Shown piece by piece: positions 1 through 12,081 of a DNA stretch of 64,000 nt (position 1 is the first letter of the stretch; every line of letters begins with the position of its first letter). This stretch comes from Leptospira sanjuanensis. Lineage in GTDB: Bacteria > Spirochaetota > Leptospiria > Leptospirales > Leptospiraceae. Below the pieces are notes generated by a model. The model did no database searches, was not told the DNA's origin, and saw nothing but the letters and a program-made list of their open reading frames with translations. Location of the stretch: NCBI RefSeq assembly GCF_022267325.1, contig NZ_JAIZBG010000001.1:3778501-3842500 (forward strand), in the 5' to 3' direction. Made by a program: the position numbers and the translations under genes.

Positions 1-626
1 TCGGAAAGATCCGTTACCCGATTTATTTTCTGGATTTCGAAACGATCAATCCTCCGATTCCAGTGTATCAAAACTCGTATCCGTTCCAGCACGTTCCGTT
101 TTTATTCTCTCTTCACGTAATCAAAGACGATCTTTCAAAGGAACCGGAAAGTTATCATTACATCGAGGACGGAATCGTCGATCCTCGAAAAGGAATATTA
201 GAAAAACTGAAAGAATGGATTTTACCGGGAGGAACGATCGTCTGCTTTAACGATAAGTTCGAAAAGAGATGTTTGGAAGAATCCGCCGCAGCTTTTCCGG
301 AATACAAACCCTGGGTGAAATCCATCCTGGACGACTTCACGGATCTCGCAAAACCGTTCTGGGAATACGACTATTACCATCCCGATCAAAGGGGTTGCAC
401 TTCCTTGAAGACCATTCTTCCCGTGATCACCGGCCAGTCTTATAAGAATCTCGGGATTCAATCGGGGCAGACGGCAAATTCGGAATTCCTCCGCGTCAAA
501 ACCGAACCGATGCCCGCTTCCGAAAAATCGGAGATCGAAAGAAATCTTATCGAATACTGCAAACTCGACACGTATGCGATGGTTTTGATTCTTCGTAAGA
601 TCAAAGAATGGATCGAAACGACGTAA
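1..626 (+). CDS. DUF2779 domain protein, C-terminal part (5' end outside window)
   Basis: The reading frame is open from base 3 to the stop at 626, so the gene begins upstream of the window; the ATG at 63 is internal. The visible part opens with [11 protein letters not shown], a DEDD-exonuclease-like motif 1 typical of DUF2779 proteins, and later has the acidic stretch [12 protein letters not shown], which fits motif 3 (YCxxDTxAM). DUF2779 is thought to have an RNase-H-like nuclease fold, often fused to other nuclease domains; no biological role is established. It ends 55 bases before argG and is probably a separate unit or the upstream member of the same transcript. Confidence 0.8.
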   Translation, partial: GKIRYPIYFLDFETINPPIPVYQNSYPFQHVPFLFSLHVIKDDLSKEPESYHYIEDGIVDPRKGILEKLKEWILPGGTIVCFNDKFEKRCLEESAAAFPEYKPWVKSILDDFTDLAKPFWEYDYYHPDQRGCTSLKTILPVITGQSYKNLGIQSGQTANSEFLRVKTEPMPASEKSEIERNLIEYCKLDTYAMVLILRKIKEWIETT

Positions 627-681
627 GAACGGGGAAAATCCGGTTGTCCACAGACCCCGATGGATTTTCAGTGTTCTCAGA

Positions 682-1889
682 ATGGCGCAAAGCAAACCTG
701 TTAAGAAAATCGTCCTCGCGTATTCCGGTGGATTGGATACGTCCGTAATTCTCACCTGGCTGAAAGAAACATACGGTTGCGAAGTGATCGCTTTTACCGC
801 AGACGTAGGCCAAAAAGAAGAACTTTCCGGTCTGGAAGAAAAAGGAATCAAAACCGGAGCTTCCAAAGTTTATATCCAAGATCTCCGTTTGGAATTTGCG
901 CGCGACTTTATCTTCCCCGCGATTCAAGGAAACGCACTTTATGAAATGCGTTATCTTCTCGGGACGTCTTTAGCAAGACCTCTGATCGCAAAAGCGATGG
1001 TGGAAGTCGCCGAAAAAGAAGGCGCGGACGCCTTCGCACACGGAGCGACCGGAAAAGGAAACGATCAGGTTCGTTTCGAACTCGGAGTTAAGTCTCTCGC
1101 TCCCGAAAAAACGATCATCGCTCCCTGGAGAATCTGGAATTTCGGCGGTCGATCCGATCTGATCGAATACGCGAAGTCGAAGGGAATTCCCGTTCCGGTC
1201 ACCGCGGAAAAACCGTATTCCATGGACCGCAATCTCATGCACATCTCTTATGAAGGCGGAATATTAGAAGATCCTTATAGAGAGCCGAACGAGAACATGT
1301 TTCTCCTAACGACTTCTCCCGAAAAAGCGCCGGACGCTCCCGAATATCTGGAACTCGATTTTCAGGAAGGAAACTGCGTCGCGGTCAACGGGCAAAAGAT
1401 GAATCCTCTCGAAGTGATGGATACGCTCAACACGCTCGCAGGCAAACACGGAGTGGGAAGAGTGGACATCGTGGAAAATCGCCTCGTCGGAATCAAGTCC
1501 AGGGGAGTTTACGAAACTCCGGGCGGAACCGTGTTATTTGTAGCACACAGAGATTTGGAATCGATTACGATCGATCGGGACACGCAGCATCATAAGGATA
1601 AATTGTCCATCGAGTTCGCGGAACTGATCTACAACGGTCATTGGTTCTCCTCAAGAATGAAGGCGGTCCGCGCGTTTATCGCTGAAACCCAGAGATACGT
1701 AACCGGAACCGTAAAAGTAAAACTCTACAAAGGAACCTGTTCCGTTGTGGGAAGAAAATCCTCCGTTTCCCTCTACAACCCGGAAATGGCGACCTTTGAA
1801 AAAGAGGAATTGTACAATCAGAAAGACGCGGAAGGATTCATCAACATCTACGGATTACCCGCTCAAGAAACGGCTAGGCTACGCAAAAA

Positions 1890-1893
<4 letters not shown>
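682..1893 (+). CDS. argG: Argininosuccinate synthase
   Basis: Joins citrulline and aspartate with ATP to make argininosuccinate, the penultimate step of arginine synthesis in the cytoplasm. The 403-residue length is normal for the family. The N-terminal ATP pyrophosphatase loop AYSGGLDTS lies at residues 13-21, and [13 protein letters not shown] and the EGGILEDP region are further family signatures. The next gene, coaD, starts inside its last codons (4-bp overlap), so the two are translationally coupled. The ATG at 682 is preceded by a weak purine stretch only. No close alternative function is likely. Confidence 0.97.
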
Positions 1894-2795
<902 letters not shown>

Positions 2796-2809
2796 ACTTT
2801 GAACCTTCC

Positions 2810-2862
2810 CGGAGCCTCGCGAGCGATTCAGTCTGACGTCCGTTAGGCTCCGATTTCCTTTC
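2810..2862 (+). terminator. Inverted repeat downstream of ndk, probable terminator
   Basis: CGGAGCCT at 2810-2817 pairs with AGGCTCCG at 2845-2852 across a 27-nt loop and is followed by a T-rich tract (ATTTCCTTTCT). It lies 14 bp past the ndk stop. The loop is long for a classical terminator, so a structured repeat element is an alternative. Confidence 0.5.
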
Positions 2863-3009
2863 TAATTTCAGGATTTTCGATTCATTTTTTCGACTTCGGA
2901 TTAAAACGAATCAAAAATAAGCGATTTTTTGGTTGTACTTTTTGGAAAGAAATTATTAATTCTTACCGAAATCTGTTATTAAAAGGTTCTTTAAACCGAC
3001 AATTCTAAT

Positions 3010-3192
3010 ATGAACGCAAGCACTCGGGAACAGCTCCAAAAACACAGCGAAATCATGAAACAGTACAGAGCCAACGATCCGTTCGGCGATCCGAACCATG
3101 GAACTCCGGATTGGATGGACGACGTAATGGAGCTGATCTACTCCAGAGAAGAATTCTTAGTGGATTCGGAATCGGATTTCGAAATCGAGTGA
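3010..3192 (+). CDS. Small acidic hypothetical protein (60 aa)
   Basis: I do not recognise this gene. It encodes a 60-residue soluble, acidic protein without signal peptide or membrane segment; the C-terminus is strongly acidic (SESDFEIE) and the middle has a Trp-Met-Asp-Asp motif after a GDPNHGTPDW stretch. It is kept as a real gene because it is the only open frame in this gap, has a plausible AT-rich promoter upstream (TTGTAC at 2933-2938 with TATTAA at 2954-2959, spacing 15) and codon use like its neighbours. No Shine-Dalgarno sequence is evident. It could instead be a chance ORF. Confidence 0.55.
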   Translation: MNASTREQLQKHSEIMKQYRANDPFGDPNHGTPDWMDDVMELIYSREEFLVDSESDFEIE

Positions 3193-3349
3193 TCGTTCGA
3201 TATTTTGACTTGCAAACGCTCTCTGATTTTTGTCCTTTAAATTTCCAACCTTAGAATTCGATGTTTCCTTTTTCGTTTTTTTGAACGAATTCTCGTTTTA
3301 AGAAAGCGGCTACCCTCTTTTTTTTAAAGTTTATCCCGAAATCGAAGAC

Positions 3350-3652
3350 TGTGGGAACTCCTGCGTTTTTCAATCAGCAGAAAGGTTTTCGAAAATCTAA
3401 AGAGCTGATTATAAGCCTATTGTAGAAACTACTAAGATTTATTTCCCGGTTTCGGGACAAGCTCTCAGCGCAAAATCTGCTTTGAAGGAGTTCCCACACC
3501 TTCCTAAGAAAAGTTTCCGGTTCTTCGAAATGATTGCGCAGTGATTTTGATGGAGTTCCTACATTTTATCGGGACATTCTTAAGACATGCGACGATCGGT
3601 GGTAGTTCCTACATTTCTAAAATGAGAGACACGACTTGAAGGAGTTCCCACA
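3350..3652. repeat. Cluster of short GGAACTCC/GGAGTTCC-core repeats in a 0.6-kb gene-free stretch
   Basis: The region 3193-3811 has no credible gene. It holds repeated short motifs: GTGGGAACTCC at 3351-3361 and a degenerate TGTAGAAACTACT at 3421 in one orientation, then GGAGTTCCCACA at 3487, GGAGTTCCTACA at 3552-3563, GGTAGTTCCTACA at 3601-3613 and GGAGTTCCCACA at 3641-3652 in the other. The first four are spaced 65-71 bp, the last ones 50 and 39 bp. Two share the flank TTGAA directly before GGAGTTCCCACA. The same core recurs elsewhere in the window (25271-25294, 28522-28580). The function is unknown. Confidence 0.7.
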
Positions 3653-3811
3653 CTTCAACCGAAGCTGCAAATCAATGTCCCGACAAACTATCCAACTTCG
3701 ATTTCACTTGTCAAAACCTCGGCGTTTTCTGCAGGTTCCATTCTTCCCGTTACGGAAGGGAATTGACCGTTGATTCCATTCTCGATCTATTTGAAGTATT
3801 AGGAGACGAGA

Positions 3812-5278
3812 ATGTCCGAAAAAACCAAAATCGCAATCGCACACGGAGACGGAATCGGTCCTGAAATCATGGACGCCACTCTCAAAATTCTCAACGCGGC
3901 CGGAGCCAAAATCGATCCGATCGAAATCGAGATCGGCGAAAAAGTATATAAGGAAGGACATTCTTCCGGAATCAAACCGCCAGCTTGGGACGTTCTCAGA
4001 CAAACGAAAGTATTCTTAAAAGCGCCGATCACCACTCCTCAAGGAGGCGGTTACAAAAGTTTAAACGTGACGGTTCGAACCACATTGGGTTTGTTCGCCA
4101 ACGTTAGACCCTGCTTCTCCCTATATCCGTACGTCGAAACGAAACATCCCTCTCTCGACATCGTAATCATACGTGAAAACGAAGAAGATCTTTATACGGG
4201 AATCGAACACAGACAAACGAACGATACGGTTCAATGTCTTAAACTCATTTCGCGTCCAGGTTCCGAAAAAATCATCCGTTACGCGTTCGAATACGCACGC
4301 GCCTACGGCCGCAAAAAAGTGACCGCGATGGTAAAAGACAATATCATGAAACAGACGGACGGTTTGTTCCACGATATCTTTAAAGAAGTCGCGAAAGAAT
4401 ATCCGGAACTCGAAGCGAATTCTCAGATCATCGACATCGGCGCGGCCAATCTTGCGGACAGACCGCAGAACTTCGACGTGGTAGTAACGTTAAACCTCTA
4501 CGGAGATATCATCTCCGACATTGTAGCGCAAATCGCCGGCTCCGTCGGAATGGCCGGATCCTCCAATATCGGAGAGATCGTTTCGATGTTCGAAGCGATC
4601 CACGGTTCCGCGCCCGACATCGCAGGAAAAAATCTCGCAAATCCGTCCGGGCTTTTGAATGCGGCAGTGATGATGCTCGTCCATATCGGACAACCTGACA
4701 TCGCAGCCAAAATCAACAACGCATGGCTTTTGACGATCGAAGAAGGAATTCATACGGGCGATATTTTCAAACCCGGAGTCAGCCGAATCAAAGTCGGAAC
4801 CAAAGAATTCGCGGAAGCGGTAATCGGAAATCTCGGACATCTTCCCGAAAAATTCAAACCGGTTTCCTTCGGAAAAGCGAAGAAAATTACGATTCCTGAA
4901 TATAAGAGAACGATTCAAAAGAAGGATCTCGTCGGAGTCGATATCTTCCTGGATTGGATCGGAAACGATCCGGAGGAACTCGGCAAAAAACTCAAGGATC
5001 AATCCGACGATCTGACGTTGAAAATCATCACCAATCGCGGAGTGAAGGTTTATCCGGACGGTCAGCCGGAAACGTTTTTGATCGATCACTGGAGATGCAG
5101 ATTCGTAAGCAAGGAAGCATTGATCAAACAGGAAGATCCTTCCTATCATCCGATCTCTCACAAACAAGTCGCCGAACTTCTTTTGAAACTCGACGCGGCG
5201 GGTTTCGATACCGTAAAAACCGAAAACCTCTATTACTTCGACGGTAAACGAGCCTTCTCCTTAGGCCAAGGAGAATGA
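3812..5278 (+). CDS. icd: Isocitrate dehydrogenase (probably NADP-dependent), long form
   Basis: Oxidatively decarboxylates isocitrate to 2-oxoglutarate in the TCA cycle. It opens with AIAHGDGIGPEIM, carries the substrate-binding YKSLNVTVRTT loop and RENEEDLYTGIEH, and has the metal-binding YGDIISDIVAQ plus EAIHGSAPDIAGK signatures. At 488 residues it is longer than the E. coli enzyme (about 416): the dehydrogenase core ends near residue 340 and a C-terminal extension of roughly 140 residues follows, as in Thermus-type isocitrate dehydrogenases. A good AGGAG ribosome-binding site precedes the ATG. The next gene overlaps its stop by 4 bp. Coenzyme choice is inferred from the subfamily. Confidence 0.93.
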   Translation: MSEKTKIAIAHGDGIGPEIMDATLKILNAAGAKIDPIEIEIGEKVYKEGHSSGIKPPAWDVLRQTKVFLKAPITTPQGGGYKSLNVTVRTTLGLFANVRPCFSLYPYVETKHPSLDIVIIRENEEDLYTGIEHRQTNDTVQCLKLISRPGSEKIIRYAFEYARAYGRKKVTAMVKDNIMKQTDGLFHDIFKEVAKEYPELEANSQIIDIGAANLADRPQNFDVVVTLNLYGDIISDIVAQIAGSVGMAGSSNIGEIVSMFEAIHGSAPDIAGKNLANPSGLLNAAVMMLVHIGQPDIAAKINNAWLLTIEEGIHTGDIFKPGVSRIKVGTKEFAEAVIGNLGHLPEKFKPVSFGKAKKITIPEYKRTIQKKDLVGVDIFLDWIGNDPEELGKKLKDQSDDLTLKIITNRGVKVYPDGQPETFLIDHWRCRFVSKEALIKQEDPSYHPISHKQVAELLLKLDAAGFDTVKTENLYYFDGKRAFSLGQGE

Positions 5279-6254
5279 AAAACCTCCGGGGAAAAACCGT
5301 CTGTATCACAGGGATCGGCGGTTTTATAGGAAAACGTCTCGCCGAAATCGCGCGCGAAAGAGGAATCCTAGTCAGAGGCATCGAACTCGATCCGGTCCGC
5401 GCGGACGAACTCCGTAAACAAGGTTTCACGGTAATCGTAGGAAGCACTTCCGATTCGAATGCGCTTGCCGCAGCGGTAAAAGGATCGGACTATGTTCTTC
5501 ATACCGCGGCCATCGTACGCGAAGGCGGTTCTCTGGAAGAATTCAGAAAAGTGAATGTATATTCTTCCGTCGAACTTGCAAAAATCGCGAGAAAGGCCGG
5601 TGCCAAGGGAATGGTCCATTATTCTTCCGTAATGGTTTACGGATTCACCTACCCGCCCTTTGTAACCGAACAAGGTCCGTTTCGAGGAGAAGGAAATCCG
5701 TATTGTATCACCAAGATCGAAGGAGAATCCGCTTTACTGAAACTCAACGATCCTCCCAAGTTCGGGATTCTTTTTATTCGCCCCGGAGACGTTTACGGCC
5801 CCGGTTCCGGTCCTTGGGTAGTACGTCCGATCCAACTGATGAAGAAAAAACTCTTCTCTCTTCCGAACGGAGGCAAAGGAAGAATCAATCTGACTTACGT
5901 TGACAATCTTGTGGAAGGAACTCTTCTCGCCTTGGAAAAACAAGCTTGGGGAGAAGCCTTCAACATCACCGATGGAACTACGATGACCTGGCGCGAATAC
6001 TTTGATCGACTTGCTGAATCCGCCGGTCTCTCCAAACCCTTGTCCGCGCCCGCTTGGTTTTTGAAAGGTTTGATTCTATTGATGGGCGCCACTTACAAGT
6101 TAATCGACAAAGAACCTCCCGCAACCAAAGAAGGAGTGAATTTTATTTTAAGAGAGAATCCGGTCTCGATCGAAAAAGCAAAATCGTTGTTAGGGTATCG
6201 ACCTAAGATTGAAACAGAAACTGCATTGAAAAAAACGTCGGATTGGGTGAGGCT

Positions 6255-6273
<19 letters not shown>
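5275..6273 (+). CDS. NAD-dependent epimerase/dehydratase (extended SDR)
   Basis: A 332-residue extended short-chain dehydrogenase. The Rossmann motif TGIGGFIG lies near residue 13, and the catalytic pair appears in YCITK (YxxxK) with the preceding HYSSVMVYG strand supplying the Ser. Such enzymes act on nucleotide sugars, sterols or other hydroxy compounds; the substrate cannot be told here. It overlaps icd by 4 bp and ends tail-to-tail with the response regulator on the other strand, the two coding regions overlapping by 19 bp. Similarity in layout to 3-beta-hydroxysteroid-dehydrogenase-like proteins is possible. Confidence 0.85.
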
Positions 6274-8184
<1,911 letters not shown>

Positions 8185-8458
8185 TGTAACTACCGTAGGT
8201 TTTCCTTAAAATAAGTTCCATTTCATAAAAGACAATCCATAACGAATCGGGAAGGGAGAATTTTACCTTTTTTATCGGCAATGGAACGCTCGATTTCAAA
8301 GGAAGAAATCGTTATGCGAAGTTTATTGCGGAATAACGGAACGCCGGCCTGCCATTGGTAAGCAGTTCTTTCGAAAGAATTAAACCTTAGAATGAAGGGA
8401 AAGGGCTATTTGCGGAAATCTGGAATAAGGATCGAGGAAAAAGAAAGAAAGCGGATGT

Positions 8459-8494
8459 ACTTGTCGGACATAAATCCGACAAGTTTTTGATTTT
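8459..8494. terminator. Perfect 10-bp hairpin between histidine kinase and ferredoxin genes
   Basis: ACTTGTCGGA (8459-8468) pairs perfectly with TCCGACAAGT (8475-8484) around the loop CATAAA, followed on the plus strand by TTTTGATTTT. It sits just past the ferredoxin stop (minus strand) and probably ends that transcript; A-rich and T-rich flanks on both sides would allow bidirectional action. The rest of 8185-8492 contains only the kinase upstream region; I see no gene there. The TTGTCGGA arm resembles the repeat at 25271-25294. Confidence 0.6.
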
Positions 8495-8726
8495 ATTCCC
8501 CGTCGTTTCCTAGCGCTTCCACGGGACAGATTTCCATCGCCTTCTTTGCAGCGATTTCTTCTTCCGGATTCGCGGGTTGTCTGTGAAAATAAACCTTGGA
8601 TTCGTCGTCGGTATATTTGAGAAGCATCGGCGCTTCTTCCAAACAGTCGTTACAAGGAACGCAGCTATTATCGATATAATATTTACCGGGTGCGTTCTGT
8701 TTGACTTTATCGTTTTTATCGGCCAT
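8493..8726 (-). CDS. Ferredoxin-like [4Fe-4S] protein
   Basis: A 77-residue acidic protein when started at the ATG at 8726; a TTG nine bases earlier is less likely. Cysteines are arranged as CVPCNDC followed far downstream by ICPVEA, the CxxCxxC...CP pattern of a monocluster ferredoxin (3Fe-4S or 4Fe-4S), with the central segment KVYFHRQP between. It should carry electrons for an unidentified cytoplasmic redox partner. It stands alone, divergent from the Tat-exported subunit gene at 8814. Confidence 0.85.
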   Translation of the reverse strand: MADKNDKVKQNAPGKYYIDNSCVPCNDCLEEAPMLLKYTDDESKVYFHRQPANPEEEIAAKKAMEICPVEALGNDGE

Positions 8727-8813
8727 GCTTAACAAAGTTTATCGAACGATTGTTTCGTCAACCCCCTTTTCAGAATTGACACCCGTTTCAACACGAGGAT
8801 ACTCACCGAAGTT

Positions 8814-9383
8814 ATGAGTGCATGGACGGAAAAAATATCGAGACGTAAGCTATTCGGTTTCGGGTTGGGCGGATTGTTGAGCATCGGAATCGGAAGTATT
8901 TTTCTGAGCCGTTCCAAAAACGACTCCCTTCCTAAGACGTTATTCTTCTCCTCATCGGAAGCCGAATTCATTCTCGCTTACGCACAAACTCTATTACGCG
9001 CGGAACCAGGGTTTCCCGATTTGGAAAAGACCGAAGTGATCCGCAGACTCGACGAAGAATTCTTTTTCGTCGATCCGACGATCTCCGACGACTTCAAGTC
9101 CCTCATTCTCATTTTGGAATATCTTCCGCTGTTCAGCGGATACTGGAGTCGTTTTTCAAGAATGAATGAAGAAGACAGAAAGGACTTTCTTCGTTCGCAG
9201 GAAACGACCGATTCGGATATTGTTCGAGCTGCATTAGTAAATCTTAAACTTCCGATCTTCTTGGTATATTACGGACACGAATCCTCCTTCAAAGCGATTT
9301 CGTATGACGGACCGTTCGGTAATCCTCCCGAAAAATTAAGCGAATCCAGAATCTATTATAAAAAAATCCTGGGGGAATTATGA
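8814..9383 (+). CDS. Tat-exported small subunit of a GMC-type dehydrogenase (gluconate dehydrogenase gamma-like)
   Basis: A 189-residue protein that starts with a twin-arginine signal, SRRKLFGFG at residues 9-17, followed by a Gly-rich hydrophobic stretch. Proteins of this type (gluconate 2-dehydrogenase subunit 3 family) are exported and escort a flavoprotein partner that lacks its own signal. The next gene is exactly such a GMC flavoprotein, overlapping by 4 bp. Family membership is inferred from size, the Tat signal and context rather than from a strong motif. A cytochrome c third subunit, common in other systems, is not seen nearby. Confidence 0.65.
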   Translation: MSAWTEKISRRKLFGFGLGGLLSIGIGSIFLSRSKNDSLPKTLFFSSSEAEFILAYAQTLLRAEPGFPDLEKTEVIRRLDEEFFFVDPTISDDFKSLILILEYLPLFSGYWSRFSRMNEEDRKDFLRSQETTDSDIVRAALVNLKLPIFLVYYGHESSFKAISYDGPFGNPPEKLSESRIYYKKILGEL

Positions 9384-10930
9384 GCGGCCGAGTTTACGAA
9401 TGGAAAAACCTCGGAGATTCGAGAACCGTAAAGGCGGACGTTGTCATCGTCGGAACGGGGTGCGGAGGAGCTACGCTCGCATACGAACTTTCCAAAAACG
9501 GAAAGAAGGTCGTCCTCATCGAAGAAGGCGGTTACTATCACACCGGCACATTCGATAATCATGAACTCAATATGGCCGGAAAAGTTTCCGCCGAAAGAAA
9601 CATGGCAACGGATGCGACCGGAACCATCAATCTCGTCTATGGAAAAAACGTAGGCGGCGCCTCCGTTCATTATTGGGCCGATAGTTATAGAACGCCCGAT
9701 GATCGACTCAATCTTTGGAAAGAACAATACGGAGTTCACGCTCATTCTCCGGAGGATCTGAATCCGTATTGGAAAGAATTGGATGAAACCTTAAACGTTC
9801 ACCCCGCCAAAGAAGAATATCATAATAAGATGAATCAGCTTGTGAGAAAGGCCTGCAAGTCCCTCGGTTGGGAAGGGAATCCGGTTCCTCAAGCAAGAAA
9901 GAACTGTCAAAAGTCCGGGCATTGTATGCAAGGATGTATGTACGGAGCGAAACAAAGTCAATTGGTGACGCATATTCCGAGAGCGATGGCTTTGGGAGCG
10001 GATGTCTATGCGGATTGTAAAGCGACACGATTGGAACTCAAAGGGAACACGGTGGAATATCTGGAAGCGGTGATGATCGATCGCCCATCAGGAAAAGAAT
10101 CGGGAATAACTTTAAAATTCGAGGCTCCGATCTTCGCGATCGCCGCCGGAGGATTCGGAAGTTCCACATTCTTACTTAGAAACGGATGGAAGAAAAAACT
10201 TCCCGCACTCGGTGAACATCTTGCGATTAACCCTTCTCCCTTTGTTCATGCGTTTTATGACGAACCCATCGTTCAATGGAGAAACATTCCTTCCGCGTTC
10301 GGAGTGGAAGAATTTCGTTTAGCCCGGTTTCGAAAAGACGGGAGTTATATCGAAGGCGGATTTTTGATTATGGCAAATCAGCTTCAACCCGGAAGCCTTG
10401 CCGCTTTGATTCCCGGATTCGGAACGGAACACAGAGAAATTATGAAACGACTTCCGCAACTGGGAGGAACGATCGGTTGGATCGACGACGTTCCTTCGGA
10501 ACTTGGAAACATATCCGTAAGTTCTTCCGGAAAACGTACGGTCACGTATAACTTCGGAAAACTTACGAAAGAATTCCTTAAGGATTGCATTCGAAAACAA
10601 GTTCAGTTGAATTTTCGAGCGGGAGCGAAGTGGATTCTATTACCGGATCTTAAACGAACAAAACTTCTTTCCGAAAAAGAAATCGATAAAGTAGATCAAC
10701 TCGAATTAAGTCCCGCTTCCATGATGATGGCCGCTCCTCATCCGGCCGGCGGATGCAGAATGGGTCAGGATCCGTCGCGTTCCGTCGTAGACTGGAAACA
10801 TAAGGTTCACGGATTGAAGAATCTTTACGTTTCCGACTCAAGCGTGTTTCCGACGGGAGTTTCGGTGGACCCAAGTTACACGATAATGGCTTTCAGCAAA
10901 CAAGCTGCGAAATTCATTCTCGAAAATTAA
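9380..10930 (+). CDS. GMC family FAD-dependent oxidoreductase
   Basis: A 516-residue flavoprotein of the glucose-methanol-choline family. The FAD-binding motif VIVGTGCGGATLAYEL is at about residue 18, with the acidic VVLIEEGGY end of the second strand. The C-terminal block has HPAGGCRMG, where the His corresponds to the catalytic base region, and the final NLYVSDSSVFPTGVSVDPS strand. A Cys-rich segment (NCQKSGHCMQGCMYG) is typical of the gluconate/sorbitol dehydrogenase or cholesterol-oxidase-like branches. It has no signal peptide and is probably carried to the periplasm with the Tat subunit encoded just upstream. The substrate is unknown. Confidence 0.87.
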   Translation: MSGRVYEWKNLGDSRTVKADVVIVGTGCGGATLAYELSKNGKKVVLIEEGGYYHTGTFDNHELNMAGKVSAERNMATDATGTINLVYGKNVGGASVHYWADSYRTPDDRLNLWKEQYGVHAHSPEDLNPYWKELDETLNVHPAKEEYHNKMNQLVRKACKSLGWEGNPVPQARKNCQKSGHCMQGCMYGAKQSQLVTHIPRAMALGADVYADCKATRLELKGNTVEYLEAVMIDRPSGKESGITLKFEAPIFAIAAGGFGSSTFLLRNGWKKKLPALGEHLAINPSPFVHAFYDEPIVQWRNIPSAFGVEEFRLARFRKDGSYIEGGFLIMANQLQPGSLAALIPGFGTEHREIMKRLPQLGGTIGWIDDVPSELGNISVSSSGKRTVTYNFGKLTKEFLKDCIRKQVQLNFRAGAKWILLPDLKRTKLLSEKEIDKVDQLELSPASMMMAAPHPAGGCRMGQDPSRSVVDWKHKVHGLKNLYVSDSSVFPTGVSVDPSYTIMAFSKQAAKFILEN

Positions 10931-11028
10931 ACGCGATCGATTTTAAGAAAGAAAGCGGCTTAGTAAAATAATTTCTTGCATTCGAATACGGAAGGCTTAA
11001 GATCTTGCTCCGTTATCCGAAAAGAGTT

Positions 11029-11754
11029 ATGAAATTTTTACGCCGCTTTCAACGGACAAAAGTCGCAGTTTTGTTTTTTACCATTTTACTGACCTGGTTC
11101 GGAACTCCGAGCCTCTTTGCCAAAGAAGACCTACAACCGATCCTCGCAAAAATCAGGGAGAATTCGAGAAAGTCGATCTCTTCGTTTAAAGGAATCGATT
11201 ACAAAAGAAATCTTACGATCACCGAGACCGATCCTTCGACCGGAAAAGAAATCTCCGTTTCCAAAGTTTTAACGAGAAAAGTGGAATATTACTACGACCG
11301 ACCCGTAGTGGTCGTATTAAACTACGTCAAGAATGGAGTGACCTTACCGCCGAAAGATTACGAACCGGAAAAATCCTCTCCGACCTATCCGATCTTTGAC
11401 GATCAATCCGACGAACATTATCTTTTCAGCATAAGCGGACCCGTTTCGTTTCAAAATCGTCAGAGTTACGTCGTGGAGATCAGTCCGCTTCAACTTTCCA
11501 CTCGGCATTTTAAGGGAAGAATTTATTACGAAAAGAATTCCCTGCATCCGTTTTACGTGGAAGGAACCACTTCGAAACTGAAATTCGGAGTCAAGGAAAT
11601 GTATTTTAAGATCTTTATGGAGATGTCCAAAGAAAAAGTCGCAATCGTCCGCTCCGGGGAAGTGTTCGTAAAAACGTATATTCCGTTTCTGCTTCCCGAA
11701 AAAGACATTCGAATTCGAATCGAAACGATCGACGCGGTCCCGATTCGTAAATAG
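11029..11754 (+). CDS. Exported protein, possible LolA-like or lipoprotein-sorting fold
   Basis: I choose the ATG at 11029 rather than the TTG at 11005, because it leaves a clean signal peptide (KFLRRFQRTK, then a hydrophobic core, cleavage after SLFA). The mature protein is about 210 residues, rich in beta strands, with the ITETDPSTGKE and KEMYFKIFMEM segments. Size and strand pattern recall outer-membrane lipoprotein-sorting-like (LolA/LolB-fold) proteins, but no diagnostic motif is visible. It is probably periplasmic. It is separated from its neighbours by about 90 bp on each side. Confidence 0.6.
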   Translation: MKFLRRFQRTKVAVLFFTILLTWFGTPSLFAKEDLQPILAKIRENSRKSISSFKGIDYKRNLTITETDPSTGKEISVSKVLTRKVEYYYDRPVVVVLNYVKNGVTLPPKDYEPEKSSPTYPIFDDQSDEHYLFSISGPVSFQNRQSYVVEISPLQLSTRHFKGRIYYEKNSLHPFYVEGTTSKLKFGVKEMYFKIFMEMSKEKVAIVRSGEVFVKTYIPFLLPEKDIRIRIETIDAVPIRK

Positions 11755-11841
11755 AAATCACATCATAAAAGATGCATGCGTTTTGTAACGAACGAATGCT
11801 CCTTGACTTCCCGAACTTTAAAATTAGAATCGATAACGTAT

Positions 11842-12081
11842 ATGGAAAGTTTCGCGAAACCGTTCCTCGTTTTAGGCGCTTTGTTCTTATTTCTGGGTTT
11901 ACTATTTCTGTACGGAAGTAAGATTTCTATTTTTGAGTTTTTGGGAAAATTACCGGGAGATATCCGAATCGAACGGGAAAATTTTAAGTTCTACTTTCCT
12001 TTCACTACGTCCATCTTGATCAGTGTTCTGATTTCCTTGATTCTATTTCTGATCCAAAAGTTCAAAAGCGGTTCCCCATGA
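11842..12081 (+). CDS. DUF2905 family small membrane protein
   Basis: A 79-residue protein with two hydrophobic helices flanking the conserved hydrophilic motif GKLPGDIRIERENFKFYFP. This is the signature of DUF2905, a widespread family of two-helix membrane proteins without known function. The ATG at 11842 is preferred, since the 22 residues before it in the longer frame do not belong to the family. It overlaps the following aminotransferase gene by 4 bp. Confidence 0.85.
   Translation: MESFAKPFLVLGALFLFLGLLFLYGSKISIFEFLGKLPGDIRIERENFKFYFPFTTSILISVLISLILFLIQKFKSGSP

Noticed and set aside
222..866. 214-residue open frame on the minus strand across the DUF2779 and argG genes
   Set aside because: It overlaps two genes with clear family motifs, has no recognisable domain, and is the usual mirror frame created by biased codon use.
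3350..3652. Possible CRISPR array from the repeated motif
   Set aside because: Repeats are only about 11-13 bp, vary between copies, switch orientation, and no cas genes are nearby.
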